Positions 24,501 to 35,607 of a DNA stretch of 64,000 nt are shown here, piece after piece; position 1 is the stretch's first letter, and each line of letters opens with the position of its first letter. The notes beneath the pieces were generated by a model that was given only the letters and a program-made list of their open reading frames with translations, made no database searches and was not told the origin of the DNA. Position numbers and translations under genes: made by a program. The DNA is from Mytilus galloprovincialis (Eukaryota; Mollusca; Bivalvia; Mytilida; Mytilidae): NCBI RefSeq assembly GCF_965363235.1, contig NC_134846.1, positions 77,474,724 through 77,538,723 of the forward strand. Direction: 5' to 3'.

Positions 24501-26829
24501 AATAAAGTTATATCTTTTACATAGAGAAAGGACATACACTTGTCTGTAATAGCTATTTTATCAAATTACACATGTTACACTGTACTTGTCTATTAATTCT
24601 TTCAATTAAGATGAATAATTTAAGGCTTATAAAAAAAATCACTAAAATAAGCTTTTTTGTGAGGATAAAAAATTATAAAAAAAAACTTTGATATTGCAAC
24701 ATACAATGTAATCATAAGTAATCTAAAGTAATCATGATTACTTTAAAGAAAAGTAATCTAATGTAATCAATTACATATGAAAAAGGGTGTAATTGTAATG
24801 TAATCGATTACATTTTATTAGCAAAGTAATTGTAATTTAATCGATTACATTTTAAAGTAATCGACCCCATCCCTGTAAAGGGCGCAAACCGAAAATATAC
24901 CGACTACATCGAAAAAATTACTATATGGACCTTAGTGGTACGGTTCTGGTGCTTAAAAACAACCTCAAATGCATGTATGATACAGATTGTGCATATAAAA
25001 GTTTGTTAAATTTGAAGTAGAAGACAATTATTATATGATATGAGGCAATACATGCTAGATTATCGTTGTGTCATATGTTTTCGTACATGTATGTCATATG
25101 TTTTCGTATTATCCATATTTCATTGCTTTCGATTTCACATGTGTATATTGTGGCAGGTTTTTCAGTTTCTATATTTGGAACAATAACAACACTACAACTT
25201 AATAACTTTAAAACATATTCAAAGTCGTTTTAAAAGATGCTAGAACAAATTTAATAAAACTGACCAGATTAGCCATTTTTATTTAATGCAAAAAATATGC
25301 CTCACTATAATAGTTATTGAGCAATATTCTGAGGGGTTACATGAAGTATAGCTATATAGTCTGCCTGCCCGACATCGGATCTTCAAGACATGTGACTGAC
25401 ATGTGTTTTTTTGTCATTTTTATTACAAACAAGCAGGTTAAAATTATCATGGTTCTTTTATAAAATGGCTGTTCAAAATCCATATATTCAATATTTTATT
25501 GACAATTCTTTTTATACACCCTTGATACACGAAGATGAAATCAGTCTTAACTTTTTACATTTAAACCCTAAGTTTTAAAAACTGCATTTTGTTTTTAAAA
25601 AAAAATAATGGCCTTTGCAGAAACCAAGTGTCAATCGGAAATAAAAATGTAACAATTTCAGCACATGAAACACCAACCTAAAACTATTTACTATTTATTT
25701 CTAGTACTGAAAAATATGAATAACCCTTAATGTGATTCAACCAATCATCAGAACCACGACTTTTGAAAATACTAATTTCCGGATCATATAGTCATTTCCT
25801 GTCCGTGAACTGATCCAATTTTTAATTCATACGAAAACATATGACACCGTTTTTGTGACATACGAAAATCGCAAAGTAATTGGAAACGGTTAAAAATCGT
25901 AGAAAGCCTTGACAAAAAAAAATCATTCGATAGAACATGCTTTTCAAATTTGAGTATACACCTGAATAAAAACTCAACAGTGAAAACTGTAAGCAGTGAA
26001 AATTGTTATTAGTACGAAAACACATTACATGATAATGCATGTATTTTCACACTCTCACCATAGAAATAGGGTCTGGTCGCGCTCATTCAAGTTCGCACCC
26101 AATCACGTTTGCCCCCTTTCACTTTCGCACCCTACACGTTCACACCCTACATGTTCACGCTCAATTTTTATTGGTTTTGTGTGTAATAACTTTGTAATCA
26201 AGTTTTGGCAAGTATATACCTATATGTATATTTCTTGTCATTGTCTCAAAATAAAGTGAGACAACGTTTTTTTTTGTGTTCAAAAAATCTTAATCATTTC
26301 TTGATAGCATGGGACAGTGTTGTGTTACAGCATTTCATAAGAACCAACTTTGAAAATCAGTTGAAATAGGTATAAACTTAATCACTTTTAATGCATTTTT
26401 TGCAGGTGTTGTTGTAGAGGAAGTAATGCCAGATACATCCATCATTCTGCTACCTTATTAGCAGAGGAAAAAATCATTGAAGAACCGATTAAGTTCTCAA
26501 CAAGTAAAGCTGCAAATGTGACTCCTTCATTCATCAAAGAAGGAAATGAAGATCCACCACCAGCAGCTCAGCCACTTATAGTTGCTGTCAGTTTGGCTGC
26601 ATTTTTAATTTATTTTGGTATTTTAAGAGAAGAAAATGATCTTGATGAACAAATGGGCATGACTTTATATGAAAGAGTGGAAGGATTGGAAGAACAGCAT
26701 TTAGAAAATTATATAGAACATTGTAATAAAAAAAAATTACCATCAGAAAAGTATGTGAAAAGACTAGAAATGCTACATAAAGAAAAAGAAGCAAGAAAGC
26801 AAAAAAATAATGCAAGTGGACAAGATTAA
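21571..26829 (+). CDS. UQCC4: UQCC4 (CCSMST1/C16orf91)-like mitochondrial complex III assembly factor, 162 aa
   Basis: Join 21571-21635 and 26406-26829. Exon 1 encodes MSFSRRTSMRVFNCVRKLTNG, basic and free of acidic residues, as expected for a mitochondrial presequence; it ends GG|GTAAAT and exon 2 starts with G after TTTTTTGCAG, completing Gly22. The body has EEPIKFSTSKAAN (47-59), one membrane segment at about 79-95 (PLIVAVSLAAFLIYFGIL) and LREENDLDEQM. From memory human CCSMST1 has RPIEFSSSKA, a membrane segment and WCYLREESEADQWL in the same order. A charged helical tail (107-155) ending KEKEARKQKNN follows. UQCC4 is an inner-membrane assembly factor of complex III. The 4.8-kb intron holds a LINE end, a HINE-like piece and a hAT-type element. 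Confidence 0.85.
21684..22290 (-). mobile_element. 5'-truncated LINE (jockey/CR1-like) 3' end
   Basis: An open minus-strand frame from about 22290 to the stop at 21766 encodes the C-terminal part of a non-LTR reverse transcriptase: RSVLEYGAVIWDPFTIREIE, then ESIQKRGARFIL, NSFFPKTIVEWNHL and TVEGFTAAL before the stop. This is the usual tail of jockey/CR1-type RT. The 3' UTR ends in an (ACAGAT)n tail, seen as GTATCT repeats at 21684-21710. The frame shows no internal stop across the ~175 codons kept, suggesting a fairly recent insertion. It lies just inside intron 1 of the UQCC4-like gene. Confidence 0.8.
22300..22733 (-). mobile_element. HINE-like element, family F7
   Basis: Minus-oriented. 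The 5' terminal hairpin GGGGAC-TTC-GTCCCC is at 22715-22729, followed on the minus strand by CAATAACGGTAGAAAAATC and a long A/T run. The distal boundary near the LINE is uncertain. Intron of the UQCC4-like gene. Confidence 0.45.
23288..24875. mobile_element. hAT-type non-autonomous element, 1588 bp
   Basis: Ends CAGGCATGGGGT (left) and CAGGGATGGGGT (right, inverted), flanked by 8-bp sequences CAACGGGC and TAAAGGGC that match at six of eight places, as expected for an aged hAT target duplication. Both subterminal regions are packed with GTAATC/GATTAC, many as GTAATCGATTAC palindromes (23299-23490 and 24707-24865), which resemble clustered transposase binding sites. No transposase ORF. In the UQCC4-like intron. 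Confidence 0.8.
24900..26405 (+). other. Remainder of UQCC4-like intron 1, no gene seen
   Basis: AT-rich. An 18-bp inverted pair, GTGTCATATGTTTTCGTA at about 25071 and its complement near 25830-25848, could mark a MITE but no target duplication is clear. At 26080-26155 a short degenerate tandem of TTCGCACCCTACACG/TTCACACCCTACATG units occurs. Confidence 0.4.
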
Positions 26830-27064
26830 CACAAATATACGTTGTATCTATATGTCTGCTTGTTTTGGTATGAACAGTTTTGTCCATTTTGAGTATTAAC
26901 ACTTGCCAAATATAATGATTTACTTTAGTGTCATGAATATTTTTCATGTTTACCAATTATATTGATATACTTATACATCTTCCCTTTCCAAGGGTTAAGA
27001 AAAAAAGGGAATCTAAACCCTTGTCTAGCGAAGATAATACTTATAGAATATCATTGTTTTAAAC

Positions 27065-27070
27065 AATAAA
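27065..27070 (+). terminator. Polyadenylation signal AATAAA of the UQCC4-like gene
   Basis: First AATAAA on the plus strand after the stop codon, about 236 bp into the 3' UTR. Confidence 0.6.
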
Positions 27071-27290
27071 TTAAGGATTTTTAAAACCATGTAGTCAATA
27101 AGTTTTATTGTGAGATGGCATATTCACCATATTTAGTCTTGTTACATGCATTCACTATTTGTTTAGTACTGAGTCTAAATGACATGTATGGTGATAATTT
27201 TAAAATTAATCTAAATAGTGTGCAGTCTACTATAACTTGATGCTCTGGTAGATGGTTGTCTCATAGGCAGTCATTCTACATTTCTTTATT

Positions 27291-27655
27291 AGTCCCCTAC
27301 CGATGAAGTAGAAGGGGATTTAATGTTGCACTCTGTCCCTCTTGTTTGTCCATCCGTCAGACTGGCAAATCAGTTTTCCAGACTTTTTTTCTTAATGCTT
27401 GAAGATATTGGTTTGATATTTGTCATATTGTTTTCATGATGACAAGTTACAGGTCGAGTTTGTTTTTCACGATTTAAGCTGTTCTCCTTGTTCAGTTAAA
27501 TCTCTTTCCCTGGAATTAAAATTTTGATGAAATACTTATTAATTACTAGATTTCTGTTCAAAAGGAAAAACTGATTTTTAACTTTCACTAGAATTAAATT
27601 TTTAATGAAATAGTTATTTATTACTAGATTTCTGTTCAAAGGGAAATAACTCATT
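27291..27655 (+). mobile_element. HINE-like 5' part, family F9
   Basis: Starts with AGTCCCCTACCGATGAAGTA followed by GAAGGGGATTT, a 5' hairpin, then GTTTGTCCATCCGTCAG. It is interrupted at 27658 by an F4 element. Confidence 0.5.
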
Positions 27656-27657
27656 TT

Positions 27658-29447
27658 TGTCAAGCCTGCTACTTTTGCGGCAGAAAGCTTGACATAGGGA
27701 TAGTGATCCAGTGTCGACATTACCTAACTTCTTAAAAGCTTAATATTTTAGAAGATAGAAGACCTGGATGCTTCATTCTTTTTATATAGATGCCTCATGG
27801 TACGAAGTTTCTGTCAGTCACATGTCCAATGTCCTTGACCTCATTTTTATGTTTCAGTGACTACTTAAAAAAAAAGTTAAGATTTTTTTTAATGTTAAAT
27901 TATCTCTTAATATAAGTAATAGTATAACTATATTTGGTATGTGCGTACCTTGCAAGGTCCTTGTGTCTGTCAAACAGTTTTCACTTGACCTCAACCTAAT
28001 TTCATGGATCAGTGAACAAGGTTAATTTTTGGTGGTCAAGTCCATATCTCAGATACTATGAGCAATAGGTCAAGTATATTCAGTGAATGGAAGGACTGCA
28101 AGGTGTACATGTCCAACTGGCAGGTGTCATCTGACCTTGACCTCATTTTCATGGTTCAGTGGTTATAGTTAAGTTTTTAACCGGATTTTTGTGACAAAAA
28201 TGTCGGTTATTGATTTGGGGATGTACGGCGGTCGGGCGGCCGGGCCGGCGACAACCAAATGTTGTCTGTGCATTTACTCATTAACCGTTCAACCAAAGCT
28301 TTTTAAATTTTAATATGTTGTTACAGACAACAAAATGAAGGTCAAGTTCAATAATGACGATTTTGACTTTTACTGTTCAGGAGTTATGGTTCTTGAAAGA
28401 TTGAAAAATGGCATTTCCAGTCGTGTCCGTGCATTTACGCATGAACTGTTCAACCAAAGCTTCCCAAATTTTAATATGTTGTTACTGATGACAAAATGAA
28501 GGTCAAGTTCAATAATGACGATTCTGACTTCTACCGTTCAGGAGTTATGGTTCTTGAAAGATTGAAAAATGGCTTTTCCAGTCGTGTCCGTGCTTTACTC
28601 ATGAACTGTTCAACCAAAGCTTCCCAAATTTTAATATGTTGTTACTGATGACTAAATGGAGGTAAAGTTTAATAATGACGATTTTGACTTTTACCGTTCA
28701 GGAGTTATCGTTCTTGAAAGATTGAAAAATGGCTTTTCCAGTTGTGTCCGTGCATTTACTCATGAACCATTCAACCGAAGCTTTTCAAATTTTAATATGT
28801 TGATACTGATGACAAAATGGAGGTCAAATTTGATATTGACGATTTTCACTTTCACCGTTCATCAGTTATAGTTCTTGTGATATTGGCAGGATACAAATAA
28901 ATGTTAATAAATTCGGTTTGCTGTCGTTGTGACAGCCTCTTGTTATGTTTTGGTCTGTTTTTCCTATACTGTATGCAATAGGTCTACTATATTTGGTGTT
29001 TGGAATGATTATGAGGTGTACATGTCTAGCTGGCTGGTGTCATCTGACCTTGATCAAGTGGTCAAAGTTTAGTTTTTGAGTTTTGACTAATTGGTCTTTT
29101 TTTCTAATACAAAATGTACTATATGCAATCGGTCATCTATATTTTGTGTATGGAAATATTTTATGATCTATATGTCAGTCATGCAGGTTTTATTTGACCG
29201 TGCTCAGTGTTAAGATTTTGTGTTTTGGTCTGTTTCTGAAACTATAAGCAATAGGTCAACTACATTTGTTGTATGATAGAATTGTAAACTGTACATGTCT
29301 ACCTCATTTTCGTGGTTCATTGGCCAATGTTTAGTTTTCTTGATTAATGTTAAGTTGATGCGACAGTTGTAATAAAGCTTTATATTTAGGACTATCAACA
29401 TAATATCAATGATAAGTAAAGAAGGCGAGACATTTCAGCGTGTTGTT
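27658..29447 (+). mobile_element. HINE-like element, family F4, carrying a nested F3 element
   Basis: 5' hairpin GTCAAGC/GCTTGAC at 27659-27693 and a 3' end with GGCGAGACATTTCAG, then TGTT near 29440. The core matches 8460-9562 in reverse. An F3 element (28179-28942) is inserted in it: the other copy reads TTAAGTTTTTGTGTTTTGGT where this one is split, an empty-site comparison. Confidence 0.75.
28179..28942 (+). mobile_element. HINE-like element, family F3, with a 160-bp tandem core
   Basis: Starts AACCGGATTTTTGTGAC and forms a hairpin with AATGTCGGTT; then a GGTCGGGCGGCCGGGCCGGC tract; then four ~160-bp core units starting near 28261, 28421, 28582 and 28742; then ATTCGGTTTGCTGTCG, where ATTCGGTT is inverted to the 5' AACCGGAT; then a hairpin CTGTC/GACAG and CTCTTG before TT. 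The whole set matches the layout described for bivalve pearl/HINE elements. Confidence 0.75.
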
Positions 29448-29785
29448 TAAAAGACATTGTAATAAGATAAATGACTTTTTGGATTTTTTTCCTTTTCCTT
29501 AGGTAATTGTTTGAAGAATTTATTGGTAGGTTTGTTTGTTATTTAATGTAGTTTACACCTTGACAATTGTTAGATCAAGTTAGAATTTCATTCCATTACA
29601 ATGAATTTTTAACCAGTATGGGGCCAAGCAATACTCACAGAATGCTTGTTTTAATAGTGATTGCAGGCTTTGTTGCTCCTCTATAGTGAATGCAGGAGAA
29701 TGTGTGTCCCAGTGCTTATATTTTATATTTCACAGTTATATATATATAATTGGGTTTTCTGCCTGCCAGAAGGATGTCCACCATT

Positions 29786-31660
29786 TTTATATGCCCGTTT
29801 ACGGGATGTTTTATGGTATACCTTGTGCGTTTGTTCGTCTGTCCGTCGTCAGACATTAACTCAAAAACAATTTAACCAATTTGCATAAAACTTTGGTTAG
29901 TAGTTTATATCTATTGACATGAGCTCCCTTTCATTTTTTATAAATTTTAGATTTAACGTTTCCAAGTTCAGGGGTTTTAATTATTAAACTAGAGGCTCTA
30001 AAGAGCCTGTGTCGCTCACCTTGGTCTATGTGAATATTAAACAAAGGACGCAGATGGATTCATGACAAAATTGTGTTTTGATGATGGTGATGTGTTTGTA
30101 CATCTTACTTTACTGAACATTCTTGCTGCTTACAATTATCTCTATCTATAATAAACTTGGCCCAGTAGTTTCAGTGGAAAATGATAGTAAAAATTTACAA
30201 ATTTTATGAAAATTGCTAAAAATTGACTATAAAGGACAATAACTCCTTAGGGGGTCAATTGACCATTTCAGTCATGTTGACTTATTTGTCAATCTTACTT
30301 TGCTGAATATTATTGCTGTTTGCAGTTTATCTCTATCTATAATTATTTTCAAGATAATAACCAAAAACAGCAAAATTTCCTTAAAATTACCAATTCAGGG
30401 GCAGCAACCCAACAACGGGTTGTCCGATTCATCTTAAAATTTCAGGGCAGATAGATCTTGACCTGATAAACAATTTTACCCATTTTCAGATTTGCACTTT
30501 ACGCTTTGGTTTTTGAGTTATAAGCCAAAAACTGCATTTTACCCCTATGTTCTATTTTTAGCCATGGCGGACATCTTGGTTGGTTGGCCAGGTCACCGGA
30601 CACATTTTTTATACTAGATACCCCAATGATGACTGTGGCCAATTTTGGTTTGATTTGGCCCAGTAGTTTCAGAGGAGAAGATTTTTGTAAAAGTTAACGA
30701 CGACGGACGCAAAGTGATGAGAAAAGCTCACTTGGTCCTTTGGGCCAGGTGAGCTTAAAAGGGGGGATTTTCCAGTTTTCAGACAATACCTCAAGAATGC
30801 TTTCTCCAACTTGTAAGAAATTTTAGTAAATTGTTTTTATCCTGCAATTTGGTGTTCTACTATACAGGAATCATACAGATACAGCCCTACAGATATCGCT
30901 ATGCTGTATTTGTATACTATACAGATATCGCTTTAATGCTCCGCCCACTGCCGGCCTGAGTATTGTATGGACCCTGCGTGACCTCAGAATATGTATTGCA
31001 GTCGCATTCCAATGACGTATTAATTGCGAATTAACGATTACTTTTATACGTTCTGTTTGTCCTCAAACATTTCTTTAGAGCAATAAGAGTCAATTCACAC
31101 CATTTTTTTGATAACATACACACATGACTCGACTCGAAACTGGTGTAGTAGCTCACTTAAAGCTCGCTGCCGCATACACCTTGTTTCCTAGCCTCGTACA
31201 AATACAGTTATTATTTATTAAAGACACTAAACAGTTATTGTATATATATCTATTGATGTAAGCTCCCTTTTGAATTTTATAAATTAAGATTTTACATATC
31301 TGAGGTATTGGGTTTTATTCATTAAAAACGGGTAATTTTCGAGTTTTGGGACAATTACTAAAAATGCTTTCAGCAATTCTCATGAAACTTTGTTTGTTTA
31401 TAGTCTGAAAACAGATTTACGTAGTATTGCGCAACAGCACAGTGTATTGCACAACAGCAAAAAATCTTTAATTGATAACATATAACCAGTTTCAAGTTCT
31501 TTGACTACTTGCATTTATTCAGAAACCTATAATATGTCAAATATTTAATTACAATCCAAATTCAGACCTGTTACAAGCTTGAATATTGTGTCCATTTTTG
31601 CCCGGCAACTTTCAGGTTTGGACCTCTGCAGGGGTGTCCAGCTGCGCTCAGCAAAGCAGT
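29786..31660 (+). mobile_element. HINE-like element, family F6, with nested insertions
   Basis: 5' hairpin around CCCG-TTTA-CGGG at 29791-29802, then GTTCGTCTGTCCGTCGTC. Two related core units (29880-29980 and 31245-31400) flank a nested F1 element in reverse (29989-30755). 31610-31655 resembles the 3' end of family F2 (CTCTGCAGGGGTGTCCAGCTGCG). The outer right boundary is uncertain. Confidence 0.5.
29989..30755 (-). mobile_element. HINE-like element, family F1, single-core copy
   Basis: Minus-oriented, 767 bp. 5' end (high side) is the hairpin AAGCTCACCTGGCCC/GGACCAAGTGAGC; the 3' end on the minus strand is AAGGTGAGCGACACAGGCTC, then the palindrome AGGCTCT-TT-AGAGCCT and CTAG before TT. Inserted into F6; 31294-31345 is the matching empty site. 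Confidence 0.8.
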
Positions 31661-31891
31661 TTATTACTCAGGGTAAAAGTTGCCTCATGACAATCTTAGT
31701 CAACTATATAGTATGAGTTTTTATAAGAAAGCATTTTTTTTTGTGTTCAATAACTTGAGTATTAGTAAATGAAAATGTACCACAAGGTTCAATTCCTCAA
31801 AAGTATAAAGGATCATGGTATTGGTTTTGAAGGTAATGGCCAATTCTGTTTAGGAATATTGAGAAAAAAATCTATTTTCAGTAGTCTATTT

Positions 31892-33880
31892 ATATACGAC
31901 AGCAAAAAAAAATTGGGATCGTATAATGGTATGACGTCGTCGTCGTCTGCTTCGTCCGAAGACAAAGGAGTATGTTCGATAAGATCCTAAAATGGCCCCC
32001 TTTTATAGCGTAAATTTCAAATTCGGATTTATCGACCAATATCACGATAAATTATAGTTAACACATTGACAAGCTAGGATATAAACCATTTTGTTGAAAA
32101 TTTTACGTTTCTACGTTTCATTATGACGTCACAAGTTGTACGAAAATAACTGTAGCTTACGTGAATGGGTCTCTTTGAAATTTAAGTATGGCTCCACCTA
32201 AGAATCATGCAGAGGGTGATACAGTGATAGTTGTCAAATTGACTTTTTTGGGCTTCATATGTTCTATTTTGATAAGAAACAAAAAAAATAACAATTACAC
32301 ATGTGTTGTACATTTGGTTGCTATGGTTACGATGGCACCATAACAACCCTTTAATTTCAGTCCTAAAACCTTAAAAATTTCTGTTTTCATCACAGATTTT
32401 TTTATAAACTGCTAATTAATTTCGATAAAACAAATATATGTTATCATAGTTCCTTATTTGTTCTAAAAATTAAAGTTGATAAACAGAAGTTGCAACTATG
32501 GCAACTCTTGTTTCCATGGCAACCAATTGTTGCAGTTTTTCATTTTCTTAAAAGGAGTCAAAATTACGTTTTTCAAATTCTATTTTCTTCCAAGAGCAGG
32601 GTCCTATAAATAACCTATTTGTTTGCATTTGTTCATTGGACCTTTGTCTATAACATATCAAAAATAATCGTTTGTAACCTCCTTTAGATTTTTCAGAAAA
32701 AAACGGTTTTTTTGTCTCATTTTTTTTTTTGCATTTTTTTTTTCTGACAATAAGCTAAATTATTTTCATGGGTTTATTGCACAATTCATTTGATTGTGTC
32801 TTTTTAGCTTGTATAACACCTAAATATTGAAACAAAGTAAAGAAAACAGTTACTTATTTATCATTATCCTCAAATCAAACTACCAGTTTCCATGGAAACA
32901 GAACACACCAATTTTGAGAATTACACATTTTTGATAAATGTATGCTTTATAATGATAAAATTTTAATCAAGCTTTTTTTTTTAATTTTTCTCCATGTAAT
33001 ACATTGTAACATCAAATTAATCAAAATATTGAAATAAAGGAAATTTGGTCGTCATTGAGACAAATGCCTACATTTACAAAATCTTCGTTTAAAATCACTT
33101 AAACAATATTTGTTCAAACTATCATTTTCTGTACAAAATCATTGTAAAGAGCAAAAATATTAAATATTGATGCTATACTTACATCTTTCAAACAACCCTT
33201 GGAAGATATTTGCCCCCCCCCCCCCTCCCCCTTCCGACAGTTAAGCTCTATATTTCATCAATGAAAGCTTTTCAGATATGTTTGTAGTGCAAGAAATAGC
33301 CTTTAAATCATTAAAAAATGAACTTATTCCTTATTTTTTTCTAGAGAATTCGATGTGAAATTCTGACAAGAAAAGGGGGGTATGAACCCTATCAATACAG
33401 TAGTAATGGTTCAAAATAAAGCTCAACACTGTTTCTAAAAAGGTCAACACATTGGTTGCTCTATAGGATCAGAATACACATGTACAAATGTATCTCATCA
33501 ACTAAACATTTTTTAAAGATCCATGACAATGAGCCATTGCGGTCAAGGTCAGACAGACATGTACACCCTACAATTGTTCACTTCAGTACACTAAAGTAGT
33601 TTTATCTTGTTTTGCTTATGATAATTGAAAAACATACCAAAACACAAAACTTAACATTGACCAATGAATCATGAAAATGAGGTCAAAAGCAGATAAAACT
33701 ACCTGGTAGGTATATTTTTTATGGTTTTGTTTAAACATTAAAATGTTGTCAAGGAAAAGGGACACCTGACAGAAGGAAACTTCTTAGCATAAGGTATCTG
33801 CATAAAAGGTTTGAAGCATCCATGTCTTCTCCCCTCTAAAATATAAAGCTTTATACAAATAGTTTACACTGCTGCAGCCA
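31892..33880 (+). other. AT-rich region: degenerate F2 5' end, X-box cluster, F4 fragment; no gene
   Basis: 31892-31960 resembles the F2 5' hairpin and (GTC)n tract. 32317-32899 contains four motifs of the RFX X-box type (see findings). 33213-33225 is a run of 13 C. 33480-33850 is a degraded minus-oriented F4 core. I saw no supported coding sequence. Confidence 0.5.
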
Positions 33881-33884
33881 GATA

Positions 33885-35607
33885 CACCATGTAGAACGCC
33901 ACTTGCGGGGTGTCGGCTATGTTTGACATGGGGTGGCAATTTTGAAGGGACGAAAAAGTAAGAAGGTAAGTTCAAGCATCAAAATTTCTTATTTCTAGAA
34001 CTCTCAGTACCGTATAATGTATTGCACGGAAGGAACCGCAACATAATCTATTTCCTGAAAGCAGAAGCAGTCGTTTTCAGTGCTCAGTTTTCTCAAACAC
34101 CTCGCCCTAGTTTTCCGTGTTGCAGATTTTGAGGCTTTATATGCAAATTTCGGTATAAAAAACTACTTTACACAGCTACCCTCCGTATCATTTATATAGA
34201 ATTGTATTCCTCTCATTGACTTATACCAAATACCAGTTTCTTAGTTAAAATTAATTGGTTTTGAAACTGCTATTCATCAAAATATAAAGTGTCGCTCGGG
34301 GTGTCAGATTTTGCGTCGCAAGGGGTAGAGGCTTGTCATAAAAAAATACATTTTCTTATAAATCGATCTCTATCTGATACTTTTTAATTCAAACACACCT
34401 ACAAAAATAGGAACATAAATAAAACTTCAGAAATTCAACCCAGAAAAACACAGGTTACATCAAATTCTTCCAATTTTATTCAATTCCGGTTCGTTTAGAG
34501 ATATGTATATAGTCAGAGTAGACCTTCAAAGTAGATATGATATGATAGATGTGTAACAGAAAACGGATAGTTCTAGCTGGGCGATTACGAACAAAATAAC
34601 TGTCTTGAATCATTTTTTCTTGTAAACCTGTTCCGTTGTATATTGTGTACAAGTCGTTGTTTTCTCATTGACAATTGTAGTATCATCGTCTTCAGGATTA
34701 CTTGAAGTTGTGTTGTCATTCGCTGAAAAAGATGCCGGTGAGTGTTTCATTGGAGAGAGTGTTCTAATTCTTTTAGGAGTAATGGATTTTTGCGGCGTGC
34801 ACGAGTGCTTTTTAGATGAACCTGCTGATGAACTATGATGCATTTTGGCTGGTGGAGGCTTCGGGCATATCTTATATTGAGGACTATTTTGTGATGTTTT
34901 GGTTTATTGAGCCATAGCCTTGACTTTTTTTTACCATGATAGTGACTGAAAAGGAAAAGAAATCGTTTACCAGCTTGAAAACTAAATATTCTAAGCCATT
35001 GTTTTTTACTATGAATGAAATCAAAAGCACATGTTTGATAAGACCAAAAACAGGCAAAATGAAAAACCCTTATTTTGTCATGGTAAAGTAGATGTGAATG
35101 AAATAAAATGTATCATATGAAGACTAATTTACAAGCAAATAAGTATTTTTTTATGACAAGCCTCTACCCCTTGCGACACAAAATCTGACACCCCGAGCGA
35201 CACTTTATATTTTGATGAATAACAGTTTTAAAACCGATTAGTTTTAACTAAGAAACTGGTATTTGGTATAAGTCAATGAGAGGAATACAATTCTATATAA
35301 ATGATACGGAGGGTAGCTGTGTAAAGTAGTTTTTTATACCGAAATTTGCATATTAAGCCTCAAAATCTGCAACACGGAAAACTAGGGCGAGGTGTTTGAG
35401 AAAACTGAGCACTGAAAACGACTGCTTCTGCTTTCAGGAAATATATTATGTTGCGGTTCCTTCCGTGCAATACATTATACGGTACTGAGAGTTCTAGAAA
35501 TAAGAAATTTTGATGCTTGAACTTACCTTCTTACTTTTTCGTCGCTTCAAAATTGCCACCCCATGTCAAACATAGCCGACACCCCGCAAGTGGCGTTCTA
35601 CATGGTG
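33885..35607. mobile_element. 1.72-kb Transib/RAG-like element with 465-bp terminal inverted repeats
   Basis: Left arm 33885-34349 and right arm 35143-35607 are exact inverted partners in length, with 8 differences in 465 (about 98.3% identity by my count). Both start CACCATGTAGAACG. Flanked by a 5-bp duplication AGATA at 33880-33884 and 35608-35612. CACNNTG ends plus 5-bp duplication fit the Transib/RAG-like group. The 793-bp centre has only a 77-codon minus-strand ORF (34610-34843), Ser/Thr/Lys-rich, with no transposase motif that I can see, so the element is non-autonomous. Confidence 0.85.
34610..34843 (-). CDS. Unrecognised 77-aa ORF inside the long-TIR element
   Basis: Starts MHHSSSAGSSKKHSCTPQKS and continues ITPKRIRTLSPMKHS, then an acidic stretch EDDDTTIV. 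Low complexity, basic N-terminal half with several S/T-P sites, acidic later. It may be the last exon of a degenerate element protein or a captured host fragment; it lies between the two terminal inverted repeats. I do not recognise it. Confidence 0.25.
   Translation of the reverse strand: MHHSSSAGSSKKHSCTPQKSITPKRIRTLSPMKHSPASFSANDNTTSSNPEDDDTTIVNEKTTTCTQYTTEQVYKKK

Noticed and set aside
25069-25850. MITE bounded by an 18-bp inverted pair
   Set aside because: No clear target duplication and arms do not extend beyond 18 bp; could be chance or a relic.
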